Shown here: positions 1 to 6,803 of the stretch, piece after piece | Position numbering within the stretch: the stretch's first letter is position 1 | Layout: each line of letters opens with the position of its first letter | Assembly: GCA_013203085.1 (NCBI GenBank) | Contig: JABMQX010000843.1 | Coordinates: 1-9,357, forward strand | Length of the DNA stretch: 9,357 nt | Direction: 5' to 3' | Source of the DNA: a bacterium | GTDB lineage: Bacteria; Auribacterota; JABMQX01 | Notes under the pieces: model-generated | Databases searched by the model: none | What the model was told of the DNA's origin: nothing | The model's input: the letters and a program-made list of their open reading frames with translations, nothing else | Position numbers and translations under genes: made by a program

Positions 1-173
1 AAATCAACCCCGCCATTCGCCGCATCGCAGAGGAAAACGGTCTGCCTCTGGTTGACAATTTCTCTCTCTTCACGCATCATCCCGACTTCTTGCCGGGTAT
101 TCATCCCAGCGAGGAAGGGTATCAGGCTCTCGCTGACAACTGGTACCGGTCAATCATGGAGATGGGCGTTTGA
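1..173 (+). CDS. SGNH/GDSL-type hydrolase, C-terminal 56 residues (5' end outside window)
   Basis: The open frame enters from the left edge (first full codon at 3) and stops at TGA 171-173. The peptide ends with G-I-H-P-S-E-E-G-Y followed by an amphipathic helix, A-L-A-D-N-W-Y-R-S-I. This matches block V of SGNH/GDSL esterases, where the His of the catalytic triad lies just before a (P)-x-x-x-G-(Y/A) turn and a closing helix. Enzymes of this family remove or transfer acyl or acetyl groups on sugars and lipids; next to a glycosyltransferase a role in glycan O-acyl modification is plausible, but that is inference. Oddity: family members usually have Asp three residues before the catalytic His (D-G-x-H-P). 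Here the run is L-P-G-I-H-P, with no Asp at that place. The stop overlaps the next gene's start by 4 nt, so the two are probably translationally coupled. Confidence 0.75.
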   Translation, partial: INPAIRRIAEENGLPLVDNFSLFTHHPDFLPGIHPSEEGYQALADNWYRSIMEMGV

Positions 174-1339
174 GAGTTCTGATGATCGCACCCGAACCGT
201 TCCTCGAGAAAAGAGGCACCCCCATCAGCGTCCTCTGCCGCGTCCGCGCCATGCAGAGGCTTGGCTATCAGGTTGAGCTCCTAACCTACCACCTCGGCGA
301 AGAACCGGAAAGGAACGTCAGGCTTTTCCGCATTCCCCGAGTGCCCTTTATCCGGCGTGTCAGAATCGGCCCGTGCCCTGCAAAGGTCCCACTCGATTTC
401 CTTCTTCTCCTTCGAGCATTCTCCTTGCTGCGAGCGCGAGAATATCACTGCATTCACACTCACGAGGAAGCCGCGATCATCGGCGCCTTTCTCAAAGGGG
501 CGTTTCACTTGCCTCATATCTACGATATGCATTCCAGTCTCACCGAGCAATTGGTGAACTATGATTTTGTTCGCTGGAAACCTGCGCTGAAGATCGCTCG
601 CCGTGTCGAGAAATGGATTCTCAGGCACTCCGATGTGGTCATTGTCATCTGCCCGTACCTGGAAAAGCTCGTCGAGAGCATCGTACCGGGGACAAAAACC
701 GTTCTCATCGAGAACGTTTCTCCACGCCCGGATGTCCGGGCACCCTCCGCCCCGTTTGCCGGAGAAGGGATGCCCCTCGGAGAACGAGTTGCTCTTTACG
801 TCGGCAATTTCGGTCCCAATCAAGGGCTGGACCTTCTTTTGAAAAGCATCCCTCGCGTCGTGCAAAAGGAGGGGCGGGTCAGGTTCCGGCTCGTCGGCGG
901 CCTGCCTGCGGAGGTAAAGAAGCTCAAGCGGCTCGCGGAGAGACTGGGCGTAGGGGAATATGTTCTTTTCGCGGAGAGAAAGTCAGACGCGGAGGTCGCG
1001 CGTTTCATCGAGCAGTCAGCGGTCCTTCTGTCTCCCAGGAAAATCGGAAACAATATCCCCTCGAAAATATATCTCTACCTGAAATCGGGCAGGCCCATTG
1101 TCGCTACCAGACTCCCGGCTCATACTCAGATACTGAACGATGACACGGCAGTTCTGACCGATCTCAATCCCAGGGCATTCGCAGATGGTATCCTCCAAGT
1201 CCTGCGGGATGGCTCGCTGGCGCAGCAGATCACCCGAAATGCCCTCGCTCTCGCCGAAGCGAAATACACCTACTCCAAATATCTCCGTCAAGTGGAAAGG
1301 GCGTGCCGGATGGCACAGTGCGCACGAGTCGGCGAATGA
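170..1339 (+). CDS. Glycosyltransferase family 4 (GT-B fold), 389 aa
   Basis: Transfers a sugar from a nucleotide-activated donor to a glycan or lipid-linked acceptor at the inner face of the cytoplasmic membrane; the actual sugars cannot be read from sequence. The N-terminal half starts with a Rossmann strand (M-R-V-L-M-I-A-P) and a G-T-P loop at residues 16-18 where GT4 enzymes hold the acceptor. H-T-H-E-E at 96-100 and a following Y-D-M-H-S are typical of the N-terminal domain. The C-terminal half carries the donor-site segment I-P-S-K-I-Y-L-Y-L-K-S-G-R-P-I-V-A-T at 296-313. The classical E-x7-E motif is not present; its first Glu position is occupied by the N-N-I-P-S-K-I-Y type sequence. 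The start is TTG at 170 inside a TTGA overlap with the upstream stop, preceded 8 nt earlier by GGAG (158-161). Length is normal for the family. Family assignment is secure; pathway role is inferred from the hydrolase and flippase nearby. Confidence 0.9.
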   Translation: MRVLMIAPEPFLEKRGTPISVLCRVRAMQRLGYQVELLTYHLGEEPERNVRLFRIPRVPFIRRVRIGPCPAKVPLDFLLLLRAFSLLRAREYHCIHTHEEAAIIGAFLKGAFHLPHIYDMHSSLTEQLVNYDFVRWKPALKIARRVEKWILRHSDVVIVICPYLEKLVESIVPGTKTVLIENVSPRPDVRAPSAPFAGEGMPLGERVALYVGNFGPNQGLDLLLKSIPRVVQKEGRVRFRLVGGLPAEVKKLKRLAERLGVGEYVLFAERKSDAEVARFIEQSAVLLSPRKIGNNIPSKIYLYLKSGRPIVATRLPAHTQILNDDTAVLTDLNPRAFADGILQVLRDGSLAQQITRNALALAEAKYTYSKYLRQVERACRMAQCARVGE

Positions 1340-1376
1340 AAAAGCCTGAACGCCGCTCAAGCCGACTGACGCACGA

Positions 1377-1395
1377 ATGGGGCAGCTTTGCCCAT
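1377..1395. terminator. Weak hairpin between convergent genes
   Basis: A 7-bp stem with one bulged G (ATGGG-g-CA pairing with TGCCCAT, GCTT loop) lies exactly at the meeting point of the glycosyltransferase and flippase genes. Its position suits a bidirectional terminator, but neither side is followed by a T-tract, so the call is weak. Confidence 0.2.
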
Positions 1396-3071
1396 CAACG
1401 CAGGGGACCTTTCTTTTCTTGAACAGCCTCTCGCTTCGGCCTGATCATCGCCACCAGGTCTCGAACGTCCTTCACCCGCAAGAGGAATATGGATGCCGCG
1501 TATGCAACACCTCCGGTGACCGCTGGCGCCAGGAGCATCGCAAATCGTGCGACCTTGTTGTCGGGGTCGAGTTGATTTCCGAGGAACTCCCTCATCAGAT
1601 ACACCACTATTCCCATCGCAGCCGCCGCCGGCACCACCTTCGAGAGGAAAAGGGCGTTCCTCCTCCAGCGTATGGTCCCAAATCGGTATTTGAGAAACGC
1701 GAAGAGAAGTATCGCTTTTGCTGTTCTGGCGATGGTGAAAGCGAGGGCGATGCCGGCGCTTTGCATGGACCCCCTCAATACGAGAATCAGCACCAGATTA
1801 GTAAAGAATGCCAGAACCTCCAGCGCCACTGGCGTCACCACATCCTTGACAGCGAAATAGGCTCTCATCAAGATGATGTCCACGCCAAAGGCGACAATCC
1901 CCAGCGAGTACCATTTCAACGGCGCGATGGTCAGCTCCACGTTTCCGAAGCGGCCGTATTTGAAAAGCGCGACGACCGCCGGTTGCCGAAGAAGAAACAA
2001 TCCGATGCTCAGCGGCAGCAAAATCAACACCAGCCCTCGCAGTGCCACCATCAAAACATCAACAAGTTCGTCCTCCCTCCCACGAGGCAATGGCGAAACG
2101 GACCGCTTGACCGCCAGAGCTGCAAGAAATGGAAACAACACATACCCCAGCGGCTCTACCACCAAACGAAATGGAAACTCTATCAGCCTGTACGAGAAAT
2201 CAAGCCCCGAATACGCCCCTTCCGCGGTCTGAAACGCGAAGAAGATGTCCATTATCCTTCTCCCGAAATAGAACACCGCGTAGATGAGCAGCGGCGCCGC
2301 CGAGACCAACACCCTTCTCGAAGCGGGTGTCTTGATGTTAACCGCCAGCCTGTAAAATCGGAGTTTCTTTCTCAGCGCCAAGAGCTGTACCCCCAGAAGA
2401 CCCACGCAGCCCAGCATGATTCCCCAGGAAACCATCTTTATCCCAGACGACATGACGAAATCGGGCCGCAACCGGTTCAGAAACAGCGCGATAGCCACAA
2501 GAGGGACCATCCCGACCGCCTTAAACGTGAAATCCCCCAGGGCCGGCGCGACGAACCGCTTGTATGAGTTGAGCATTGCGTAGGCGATTCCTCCCGCTAT
2601 CAGAAAGAATCCCCCCGCGAACATGATCCGGAGGAGGTTGATCGCCAGCCGCATTTTTGTCTCCTGTTCGGCGTCCCCCCCCGGCAATCTCGGGAAAAGA
2701 AGCCCCAGCACTCCTTCAGGAAAAATGATGACCGCGATGACCGCGATGGCGAGCACCGGCAGGATGACGTTCAAGAATGACGAAGCCAGCTCCCACGCCG
2801 CTTTCTCCCCCCTTTTCTCTCGCTCCTCGCACACCGCTGGCAGTAGGGCGGGAATAAGAGAGTACCGAACGATGTCGTAGAAAAGCACCGCGATGGTCAC
2901 CATCGCCAAGTAGATGTCCATCTGGTACTTCTGCTCTTTGCTCCCGTAAATGGACCCCAGAAGCACCTTCTCAAGGAAACCGAGGGACTTACACAGGAGG
3001 ATGATTCCCGAAACCAGGGCCGTTGACTTGATTACTCGACCGAATAACCCACCTTTGCCGTTCTCCGACAC
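1395..3071 (-). CDS. murJ: MurJ/MviN-family lipid-linked oligosaccharide flippase, 558 aa
   Basis: A polytopic inner-membrane protein of the MOP exporter superfamily. MurJ moves lipid II, the peptidoglycan precursor, from the cytoplasmic to the periplasmic face. The whole length alternates hydrophobic segments and short charged loops, consistent with about 14 helices. Family marks include an N-terminal S-L-G-F segment (29-32), an Asp at the start of the next helix (D52), L-F-K-Y-G-R-F near residue 370 and R-A-Y-F-A-V-K-D near 400; the last two match the MurJ motifs 'F.RG.F' and 'FYA..D'. The start is GTG (3069-3071) with AAGGAG at 3079-3084, 7 nt upstream. At 558 aa it is slightly longer than typical MurJ (about 510), with a basic C-terminal tail. 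Oddity: the Arg-Asp pair after G-F in E. coli MurJ (R24-D25) is Glu-Lys here (E34-K35). It converges on a glycosyltransferase gene, so it may instead export another glycan. Confidence 0.82.
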   Translation of the reverse strand: MSENGKGGLFGRVIKSTALVSGIILLCKSLGFLEKVLLGSIYGSKEQKYQMDIYLAMVTIAVLFYDIVRYSLIPALLPAVCEEREKRGEKAAWELASSFLNVILPVLAIAVIAVIIFPEGVLGLLFPRLPGGDAEQETKMRLAINLLRIMFAGGFFLIAGGIAYAMLNSYKRFVAPALGDFTFKAVGMVPLVAIALFLNRLRPDFVMSSGIKMVSWGIMLGCVGLLGVQLLALRKKLRFYRLAVNIKTPASRRVLVSAAPLLIYAVFYFGRRIMDIFFAFQTAEGAYSGLDFSYRLIEFPFRLVVEPLGYVLFPFLAALAVKRSVSPLPRGREDELVDVLMVALRGLVLILLPLSIGLFLLRQPAVVALFKYGRFGNVELTIAPLKWYSLGIVAFGVDIILMRAYFAVKDVVTPVALEVLAFFTNLVLILVLRGSMQSAGIALAFTIARTAKAILLFAFLKYRFGTIRWRRNALFLSKVVPAAAAMGIVVYLMREFLGNQLDPDNKVARFAMLLAPAVTGGVAYAASIFLLRVKDVRDLVAMIRPKREAVQEKKGPLR

Positions 3072-3325
3072 CTACACTCTCCTTCCCTGGCATCGCACCA
3101 TTATCTGGAACAAGCCGTGAATCCCCCGCCTGCCCGTGCTCGCCCTCGCAGGCCGATGCCACCAAGCAGCCCAACGTTGGCCCAGCCACGAAAGCTCTCA
3201 GCAGCGGGCCTCGTCCGCCGCAATTCTTGCTCCACGCCAAAAACTCCGTCCATCAATATAAGACTTCTGGCGTGCGGTTGTCATTGGAAAAGGCGTGTGG
3301 CCGTATTTCGGTCGCAATTTCTGTA

Positions 3326-3363
3326 CCGGTTCCTCGAAAACCGGGCTATTGTGCACGCCCGGT
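3326..3363. repeat. Overlapping, mutually exclusive inverted repeats
   Basis: CCGGTT (3326-3331) can pair with AACCGG (3339-3344) across a 7-nt loop. ACCGGGC (3340-3346) can pair perfectly with GCCCGGT (3357-3363) across a 10-nt loop. The two share 3340-3344, so only one can form at a time. A related stretch with ACCGGTTTTCCTCG recurs at 3408-3421. This belongs to the 558-bp gap 3072-3629, in which I see no credible gene on either strand; the open frames there look like chance frames in GC-rich DNA. Confidence 0.5.
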
Positions 3364-3427
3364 ATCCAGTTCAGCGGACTTTGAATCTCGGGGGAGCGGC
3401 GTGCATCACCGGTTTTCCTCGTGGAAT

Positions 3428-3468
3428 GGGAATCCTGCTGATGATTCCCCACCGGCGGGATGCCCGTG
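3428..3468. repeat. Two adjacent palindromes, REP-like
   Basis: GGGAATC (3428-3434) pairs perfectly with GATTCCC (3443-3449), loop 8 nt. Immediately next, CACCGGC (3450-3456) pairs with GCCCGTG (3462-3468) with one mismatch around a GGGAT loop. The second unit resembles the CGGG-ATG-CCCGTGC type of dispersed intergenic palindrome seen many times in some uncultured bacterial genomes; that likeness is from memory and needs a genome-wide count. Confidence 0.5.
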
Positions 3469-3504
3469 CAACGAGACCGCTGCCCCTGTACCCCGCGAAT
3501 GTTG

Positions 3505-3533
3505 TTGTGAACTTTTCCTGAGTGCCATAGAAT
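3505..3533 (+). promoter_or_regulatory. Candidate sigma-70 promoter for asnS
   Basis: TTGTGA (3505-3510) and TAGAAT (3528-3533) are separated by 17 bp, about 95 nt upstream of the asnS start. The -10 matches 5/6 of the consensus and the -35 matches 4/6. Confidence 0.4.
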
Positions 3534-3629
3534 GAGACACCCTATTGATGTGAGAAAATCAACTACGGCGAACCTTACCGAAAGAAAGAAGCAATTTTGC
3601 TGTGGCACGGGCCCTGAGGTGAAGGCACA

Positions 3630-4922
3630 ATGAGCAAAGTCTATGTCGAGGGCATCGCGAATCATGTGGGGCAAGAAGTTGCCATCAAGGGATGGGTGTA
3701 CAATGTACGCTCCAGCGGGAAGCTTCACTTCCTCCTCGTAAGAGACGGCACGGGCACGGTGCAGTGCGTCGTCTCCAAAGCGGATGTCCCGCAGGAGATT
3801 TTCGACCGGTGCGGCAAGTTGACCCAGGAGTCCTCGATCGTCGTCAGGGGAACGGTGAGGGAGGACCCGAGGTCCCCGGTAGGGTACGAGATCGCCGTCT
3901 CGGACGTTGAGTTGGTGCAGCAGGCAATTGATTATCCAATCACGCCCAAGGAGCACGGCGTCGCCTTCCTGATGGACCAGCGGCATCTCTGGCTGAGGTC
4001 GTCCAAACAGCATGCCATTCTGAGAGTGCGAGCGGAACTGATACGGGCCATTCGAGACTATTTCGACTCGCGGGGGTTCCTTCTTCTGGACGCTCCCATT
4101 TTCACGCCCGCGGCCTGTGAGGGAACCACGACCCTCTTCGCGACCGATTATTTCGGAGAGAAGGCTTACCTGACCCAGAGCGGCCAGCTCTATATGGAAG
4201 CGGGGGCTATGGCTTTCGGAAAGGTCTATTGCCTTGGGCCGACCTTCCGGGCGGAGAAATCGAAGACCCGCAGGCACCTCACAGAGTTCTGGATGCTTGA
4301 GCCGGAGGTGGCTTATTTTGATCTCAACGACGATATGGACCTCGCGGAAGATTTCGTCGCCACCATCGTCGCAAGGGTACTGCAGCGAAGGAGGAAAGAG
4401 TTGGAGGTCCTCGAGCGAGATGTGGCGAAGCTGCAGAGAGTCAAGAAGCCTTTTCCGAGGATAACCTACGATGAAGCGATCGAGATTCTCCGGCGGAAAG
4501 GGTTGCACGTGAACCGGGGAGACGACTTCGGAGGGGACGAGGAAACAGCCCTTTCGGAGGAGTTTGATCGCCCCGTGATGGTGCACCGTTACCCCAGGAA
4601 GTGCAAGGCATTTTACATGAAAGCGGACCCGGAGAATCCGAGCCTCGCCTTATGCGTGGATATGCTTGCTCCCGAAGGATACGGAGAAATCATCGGAGGC
4701 GGGCAGAGGGAAGACGACTTCCAAACCCTCGAGGAGAGAATTCGGGAGCACGGCCTGCCGAAGAAGGCCTTTTCATGGTACCTCGACCTGCGTAAGTATG
4801 GGTCAGTCCCCCATGCCGGTTTTGGCCTTGGAATCGAACGAACCGTCGGCTGGATCTGCGGCGTTCGTCACGTCAGGGAGACGATTCCCTTTCCCAGGCT
4901 CATGGGAAGGCTTACGCCCTGA
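3630..4922 (+). CDS. asnS: Asparaginyl-tRNA synthetase, 430 aa
   Basis: Class IIb aminoacyl-tRNA synthetase that activates asparagine with ATP and charges tRNA-Asn in the cytoplasm. Residues 1 to about 105 form the OB-fold anticodon-binding domain (V-A-I-K-G-W-V-Y-N-V-R-S-S-G-K). The catalytic core holds motif 2, F-R-A-E at 206-209 with R-H-L-T-E-F-W-M-L-E-P-E at 215-226, and motif 3, G-F-G-L-G-I-E-R at 397-404. The ending, R-E-T-I-P-F-P-R followed by R-L-T-P, is the usual AsnRS ending. There is no insertion of the bacterial AspRS type, and R-H-x-x-E-F-W-M-x-E-P-E distinguishes it from archaeal-type AspRS. The ATG is preceded by GAGGTG about 8 nt upstream. Length and motifs are complete and nothing looks degraded. 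A 462-codon open frame on the opposite strand is its shadow. It appears monocistronic, with its own candidate promoter at 3505-3533. Confidence 0.97.
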   Translation: MSKVYVEGIANHVGQEVAIKGWVYNVRSSGKLHFLLVRDGTGTVQCVVSKADVPQEIFDRCGKLTQESSIVVRGTVREDPRSPVGYEIAVSDVELVQQAIDYPITPKEHGVAFLMDQRHLWLRSSKQHAILRVRAELIRAIRDYFDSRGFLLLDAPIFTPAACEGTTTLFATDYFGEKAYLTQSGQLYMEAGAMAFGKVYCLGPTFRAEKSKTRRHLTEFWMLEPEVAYFDLNDDMDLAEDFVATIVARVLQRRRKELEVLERDVAKLQRVKKPFPRITYDEAIEILRRKGLHVNRGDDFGGDEETALSEEFDRPVMVHRYPRKCKAFYMKADPENPSLALCVDMLAPEGYGEIIGGGQREDDFQTLEERIREHGLPKKAFSWYLDLRKYGSVPHAGFGLGIERTVGWICGVRHVRETIPFPRLMGRLTP

Positions 4923-5011
4923 GGCCTTGTCTGTGTGCGTCCTCTGCGCATTCTGCGGTTCCAGCCTGAGCCGCCCGTAAGTGAGGGGTTACCCCACGCC
5001 GTAAATTGATA

Positions 5012-5041
5012 TTGACATTTGAAGGCGGTCTGAAATAATAT
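5012..5041 (+). promoter_or_regulatory. Promoter of the rplU-rpmA operon
   Basis: A perfect TTGACA (5012-5017) is followed after 18 bp by TAATAT (5036-5041). Expected transcription start is near 5048, giving a leader of about 43 nt before rplU. The surrounding DNA is distinctly AT-richer than the neighbouring genes, as expected for a strong promoter. I see no clear conserved L21 leader structure in so short a region. Confidence 0.6.
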
Positions 5042-5090
5042 ACCAAAAAGATGTACGAATCCTAATTTCAAGTTCCCAGAGTAAAAGAAT

Positions 5091-5429
5091 ATGTACGCTG
5101 TTATCGAGACAGGTGGTAAACAGTATAAGGTCCGGGAAGGCGACACGATAGAGATCGAGCGCCTCGCTGGAGTCCCTGGTGAGGAGTTAACTTTCGACAG
5201 GGTGTTCTTGATCGGCGATGGAAAGGACTACGCCATCGGCCGGCCGGACGTGCCCGGGTCTAAAGTTATCGGAGAGCTGCTGCGCCAGGACCGAGGCAAG
5301 AAGATTGTCGTCGGAAAGTTCAAGAGAAGAAAAAAGTACCGCAGAAAGACCGGGCACAGGCAGAATATCTCCGTCGTCAGAATCAAGCAGATAGTCAAAC
5401 CGCAGAAGGAGCAAAGCGATGGCTCATAA
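5091..5429 (+). CDS. rplU: 50S ribosomal protein L21, 112 aa
   Basis: Binds 23S rRNA in the large ribosomal subunit. The start M-Y-A-V-I-E-T-G-G-K-Q-Y-K-V and the basic signature K-F-K-R-R-K-K-Y-R-R-K-T-G-H-R-Q near residues 76-91 are diagnostic of bacterial L21. Length is normal (about 103-115 aa). It is first in the operon with rpmA, whose start lies 11 nt inside its 3' end. The ATG at 5091 has no strong Shine-Dalgarno sequence (only a weak CAGAG further upstream), unlike rpmA; initiation in the AT-rich, unstructured leader may compensate. No other in-frame start with the conserved N-terminus exists. Confidence 0.97.
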   Translation: MYAVIETGGKQYKVREGDTIEIERLAGVPGEELTFDRVFLIGDGKDYAIGRPDVPGSKVIGELLRQDRGKKIVVGKFKRRKKYRRKTGHRQNISVVRIKQIVKPQKEQSDGS

Positions 5430-5673
5430 AAAGGGAATGGGCAGTTCCCACAACGGGCGGGAGAGTCACTCGAAGAGACTCGGCGTCAAAAGGTACGGGG
5501 GACAGTTCGTCACCGGTGGCAGCATTCTGGTCAGGCAGAGGGGCACGAAAATCCATCCCGGCAGAAACGTCGGCCGCGGAAGAGACGACACTCTCTTCGC
5601 GAAGATTGACGGAACCGTCGTCTTCGAGGGAACCAGCCGAAAGCGCGTCAGCGTCCACCCCGCCACCAACTGA
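5419..5673 (+). CDS. rpmA: 50S ribosomal protein L27, 84 aa
   Basis: Large-subunit protein whose N-terminal tail reaches towards the peptidyl-transferase centre. It begins directly M-A-H-K-K-G, so there is no cleavable N-terminal extension of the kind found in Firmicutes. The family signature G-S-I-L-V-R-Q-R-G-T-K-I-H-P-G near residues 34-48 is complete, followed by G-R-G-R-D-D-T-L-F-A. AAGGAG (5406-5411) sits 7 nt before the ATG inside rplU, and the reading frames overlap by 11 nt, which indicates translational coupling and helps equal synthesis of L21 and L27. The GTPase gene obgE, which often follows in bacteria, is not present here; 257 bp of intergenic DNA comes next. Confidence 0.97.
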   Translation: MAHKKGMGSSHNGRESHSKRLGVKRYGGQFVTGGSILVRQRGTKIHPGRNVGRGRDDTLFAKIDGTVVFEGTSRKRVSVHPATN

Positions 5674-5718
5674 CAACGCGGCAACTGCCCCACAAGTTGG
5701 CGTCTTACCCAGCAACGC

Positions 5719-5741
5719 TTCTGGCGGCCGGAACCTTTTTT
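5719..5741 (+). terminator. Candidate Rho-independent terminator after rpmA
   Basis: TTCTGG (5719-5724) pairs with CCGGAA (5728-5733), including one T-G wobble, around a CGG loop. After two C it runs into six T (5736-5741). It starts 46 nt after the rpmA stop. The stem is short, so strength is uncertain. Confidence 0.4.
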
Positions 5742-5771
5742 CCAGCCAGTGCATCCCGTACAAAACGTAAC

Positions 5772-5788
5772 GCTGGCGTCTCGCCAGC
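5772..5788. repeat. REP-like perfect palindrome
   Basis: GCTGGCG (5772-5778), loop TCT, CGCCAGC (5782-5788): a perfect 7-bp stem with a 3-nt loop in non-coding DNA. In frame it reads A-G-V-S-P-A, a peptide string I know from spuriously annotated dispersed repeats in environmental genomes. The rest of 5674-5930 holds only the terminator candidate, this palindrome and a possible -10 box. Confidence 0.5.
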
Positions 5789-5883
5789 TCCCCTCGGAGC
5801 ATCCCGGTCCCAAACTCATCTGAACGAGAAATCGCTCTCCCGCATCATTCCCAAACAGCGCCCTACCCCAACCGACATCCACG

Positions 5884-5892
5884 TGCTATATT
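5884..5892 (+). promoter_or_regulatory. Possible extended -10 element
   Basis: TG-C-TATATT (5884-5892) matches the extended -10 pattern TGnTATAAT with one mismatch, about 40 nt before the start at 5931. No recognisable -35 is found 17 bp upstream. Confidence 0.3.
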
Positions 5893-5930
5893 GGTAGTGG
5901 GCTAGGGTTCTATGATCGCGGTGGAAAGAA

Positions 5931-6803
5931 ATGGCTGGGGACATCAACGCCATAGGCATTCTCATCGTACCGGTCGCGACCGCATTCCTCGTTGTGAAGT
6001 TCGGTCGGCTGCCGAGGCACCCTCGTGTCGTCCTGATCGCTATCGTCTTGCCTTTCGTCGTCGCTGACGTGTCCGTCAACCTTGCGTCGATGCGCGCCCT
6101 CGATCTCCGTGAGAGATCGCCGGACCCTCAATGCCTCGTCCCCTGCATCTGCCTGGGGCTCATCATGATGTTCGTGCGTCCCACGTGCACCCGGCTTTGG
6201 GCTGCTATCGGCGCCATCGCCGCCGCATTCGCTCTCAGTCATCACTATCTTGAGCTGGTTGACACTGACGAGTACACAGGCGACCCCTTTCGCGTCCTTT
6301 CGCGAAACGACGCCCTGGAGAGACTTAAGCTTCGCGTCCTCGGAGAAATTCTGTCCGATTTACCACATCCGGACACCACCTCCTATCCCGAAGGTTGGCT
6401 TTCCGAATCCAGAATCGCGACGCTTCATCTGCGTCAACATCCAAAGACCCTGACGATCTATCAGGAAGAGTACGTCGTGGACTTCGCCATCAAATCATAC
6501 GACGTCCTCCGCCTCTGGCACACATCCATCACCAGCCTCTACCGCACAAAACCTAAGACGTTGGAAATCTGGTACCCCGGCGGCGCCATCAAGAACTCCA
6601 TCGACCGCCTCGAGTTCAGGGAAAGAGAATCCCGCCGAGAGCCCCGAGCCAGGCACAGAAAAGCTCAGCGCTATGCCCAACACCTCAAACCACCCCATCA
6701 AGATCTGGCTCCGAAAGGGATCCCTGCCACAACCCCGGTTGTCGCCCCGAAAACCCCGGACGCCCATCGTGGCACACTCGGCCAGCGATTTCCAAAGCCC
6801 TGA
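5931..6803 (+). CDS. Unrecognised membrane protein with four N-terminal helices, 290 aa
   Basis: I do not recognise a family. The first 106 residues contain four clear hydrophobic segments, at about 5-22, 33-51, 68-82 and 89-106, separated by short Arg-rich loops, so the protein should sit in the cytoplasmic membrane. Residues from about 107 to 230 look like a soluble mixed alpha/beta domain (for example Y-Q-E-E-Y-V-V-D-F-A-I-K-S-Y-D-V-L-R-L-W). The last 60 residues are rich in Arg, Pro and Ala, look unlike a folded domain, and the stop lies inside a palindromic repeat. In the +1 frame, from about 6620 to TAA at 6814-6816, there is another open tail, so a frameshift near the GGGAAAGAG at 6619 is possible. 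The only usable in-frame start is ATG 5931, with weak GGTGG 6 nt upstream. Function is unknown; the reading frame is probably real up to about residue 230. Confidence 0.55.
   Translation: MAGDINAIGILIVPVATAFLVVKFGRLPRHPRVVLIAIVLPFVVADVSVNLASMRALDLRERSPDPQCLVPCICLGLIMMFVRPTCTRLWAAIGAIAAAFALSHHYLELVDTDEYTGDPFRVLSRNDALERLKLRVLGEILSDLPHPDTTSYPEGWLSESRIATLHLRQHPKTLTIYQEEYVVDFAIKSYDVLRLWHTSITSLYRTKPKTLEIWYPGGAIKNSIDRLEFRERESRREPRARHRKAQRYAQHLKPPHQDLAPKGIPATTPVVAPKTPDAHRGTLGQRFPKP

Noticed and set aside
1377..2567. Plus-strand open frame of 396 codons
   Set aside because: It is antisense to the MurJ-family gene, has a Gln/Arg/His-rich, low-hydrophobicity composition and no family marks; it is a shadow of GC-rich codon use.
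3366..3392. tRNA-Gln-like anticodon run (CGGACTTTGAATC)
   Set aside because: Neither an acceptor stem nor a GTTCRANNC T-loop can be found around it at proper distances.
3117..3535. Plus-strand open frames of 134 and 102 codons before asnS
   Set aside because: Pro/Arg/Ser-rich compositions, no Shine-Dalgarno fit, and they read through inverted repeats; no sign of a protein fold.
3198..4586. Minus-strand open frame of 462 codons
   Set aside because: Most of it is antisense to asnS, which is certain from its motifs. The remaining part covers the intergenic palindromes and has no recognisable domain.
4981..5000. GGGGTTACCCC hairpin as asnS terminator
   Set aside because: The stem is only four pairs with a three-base loop and no T-tract follows.
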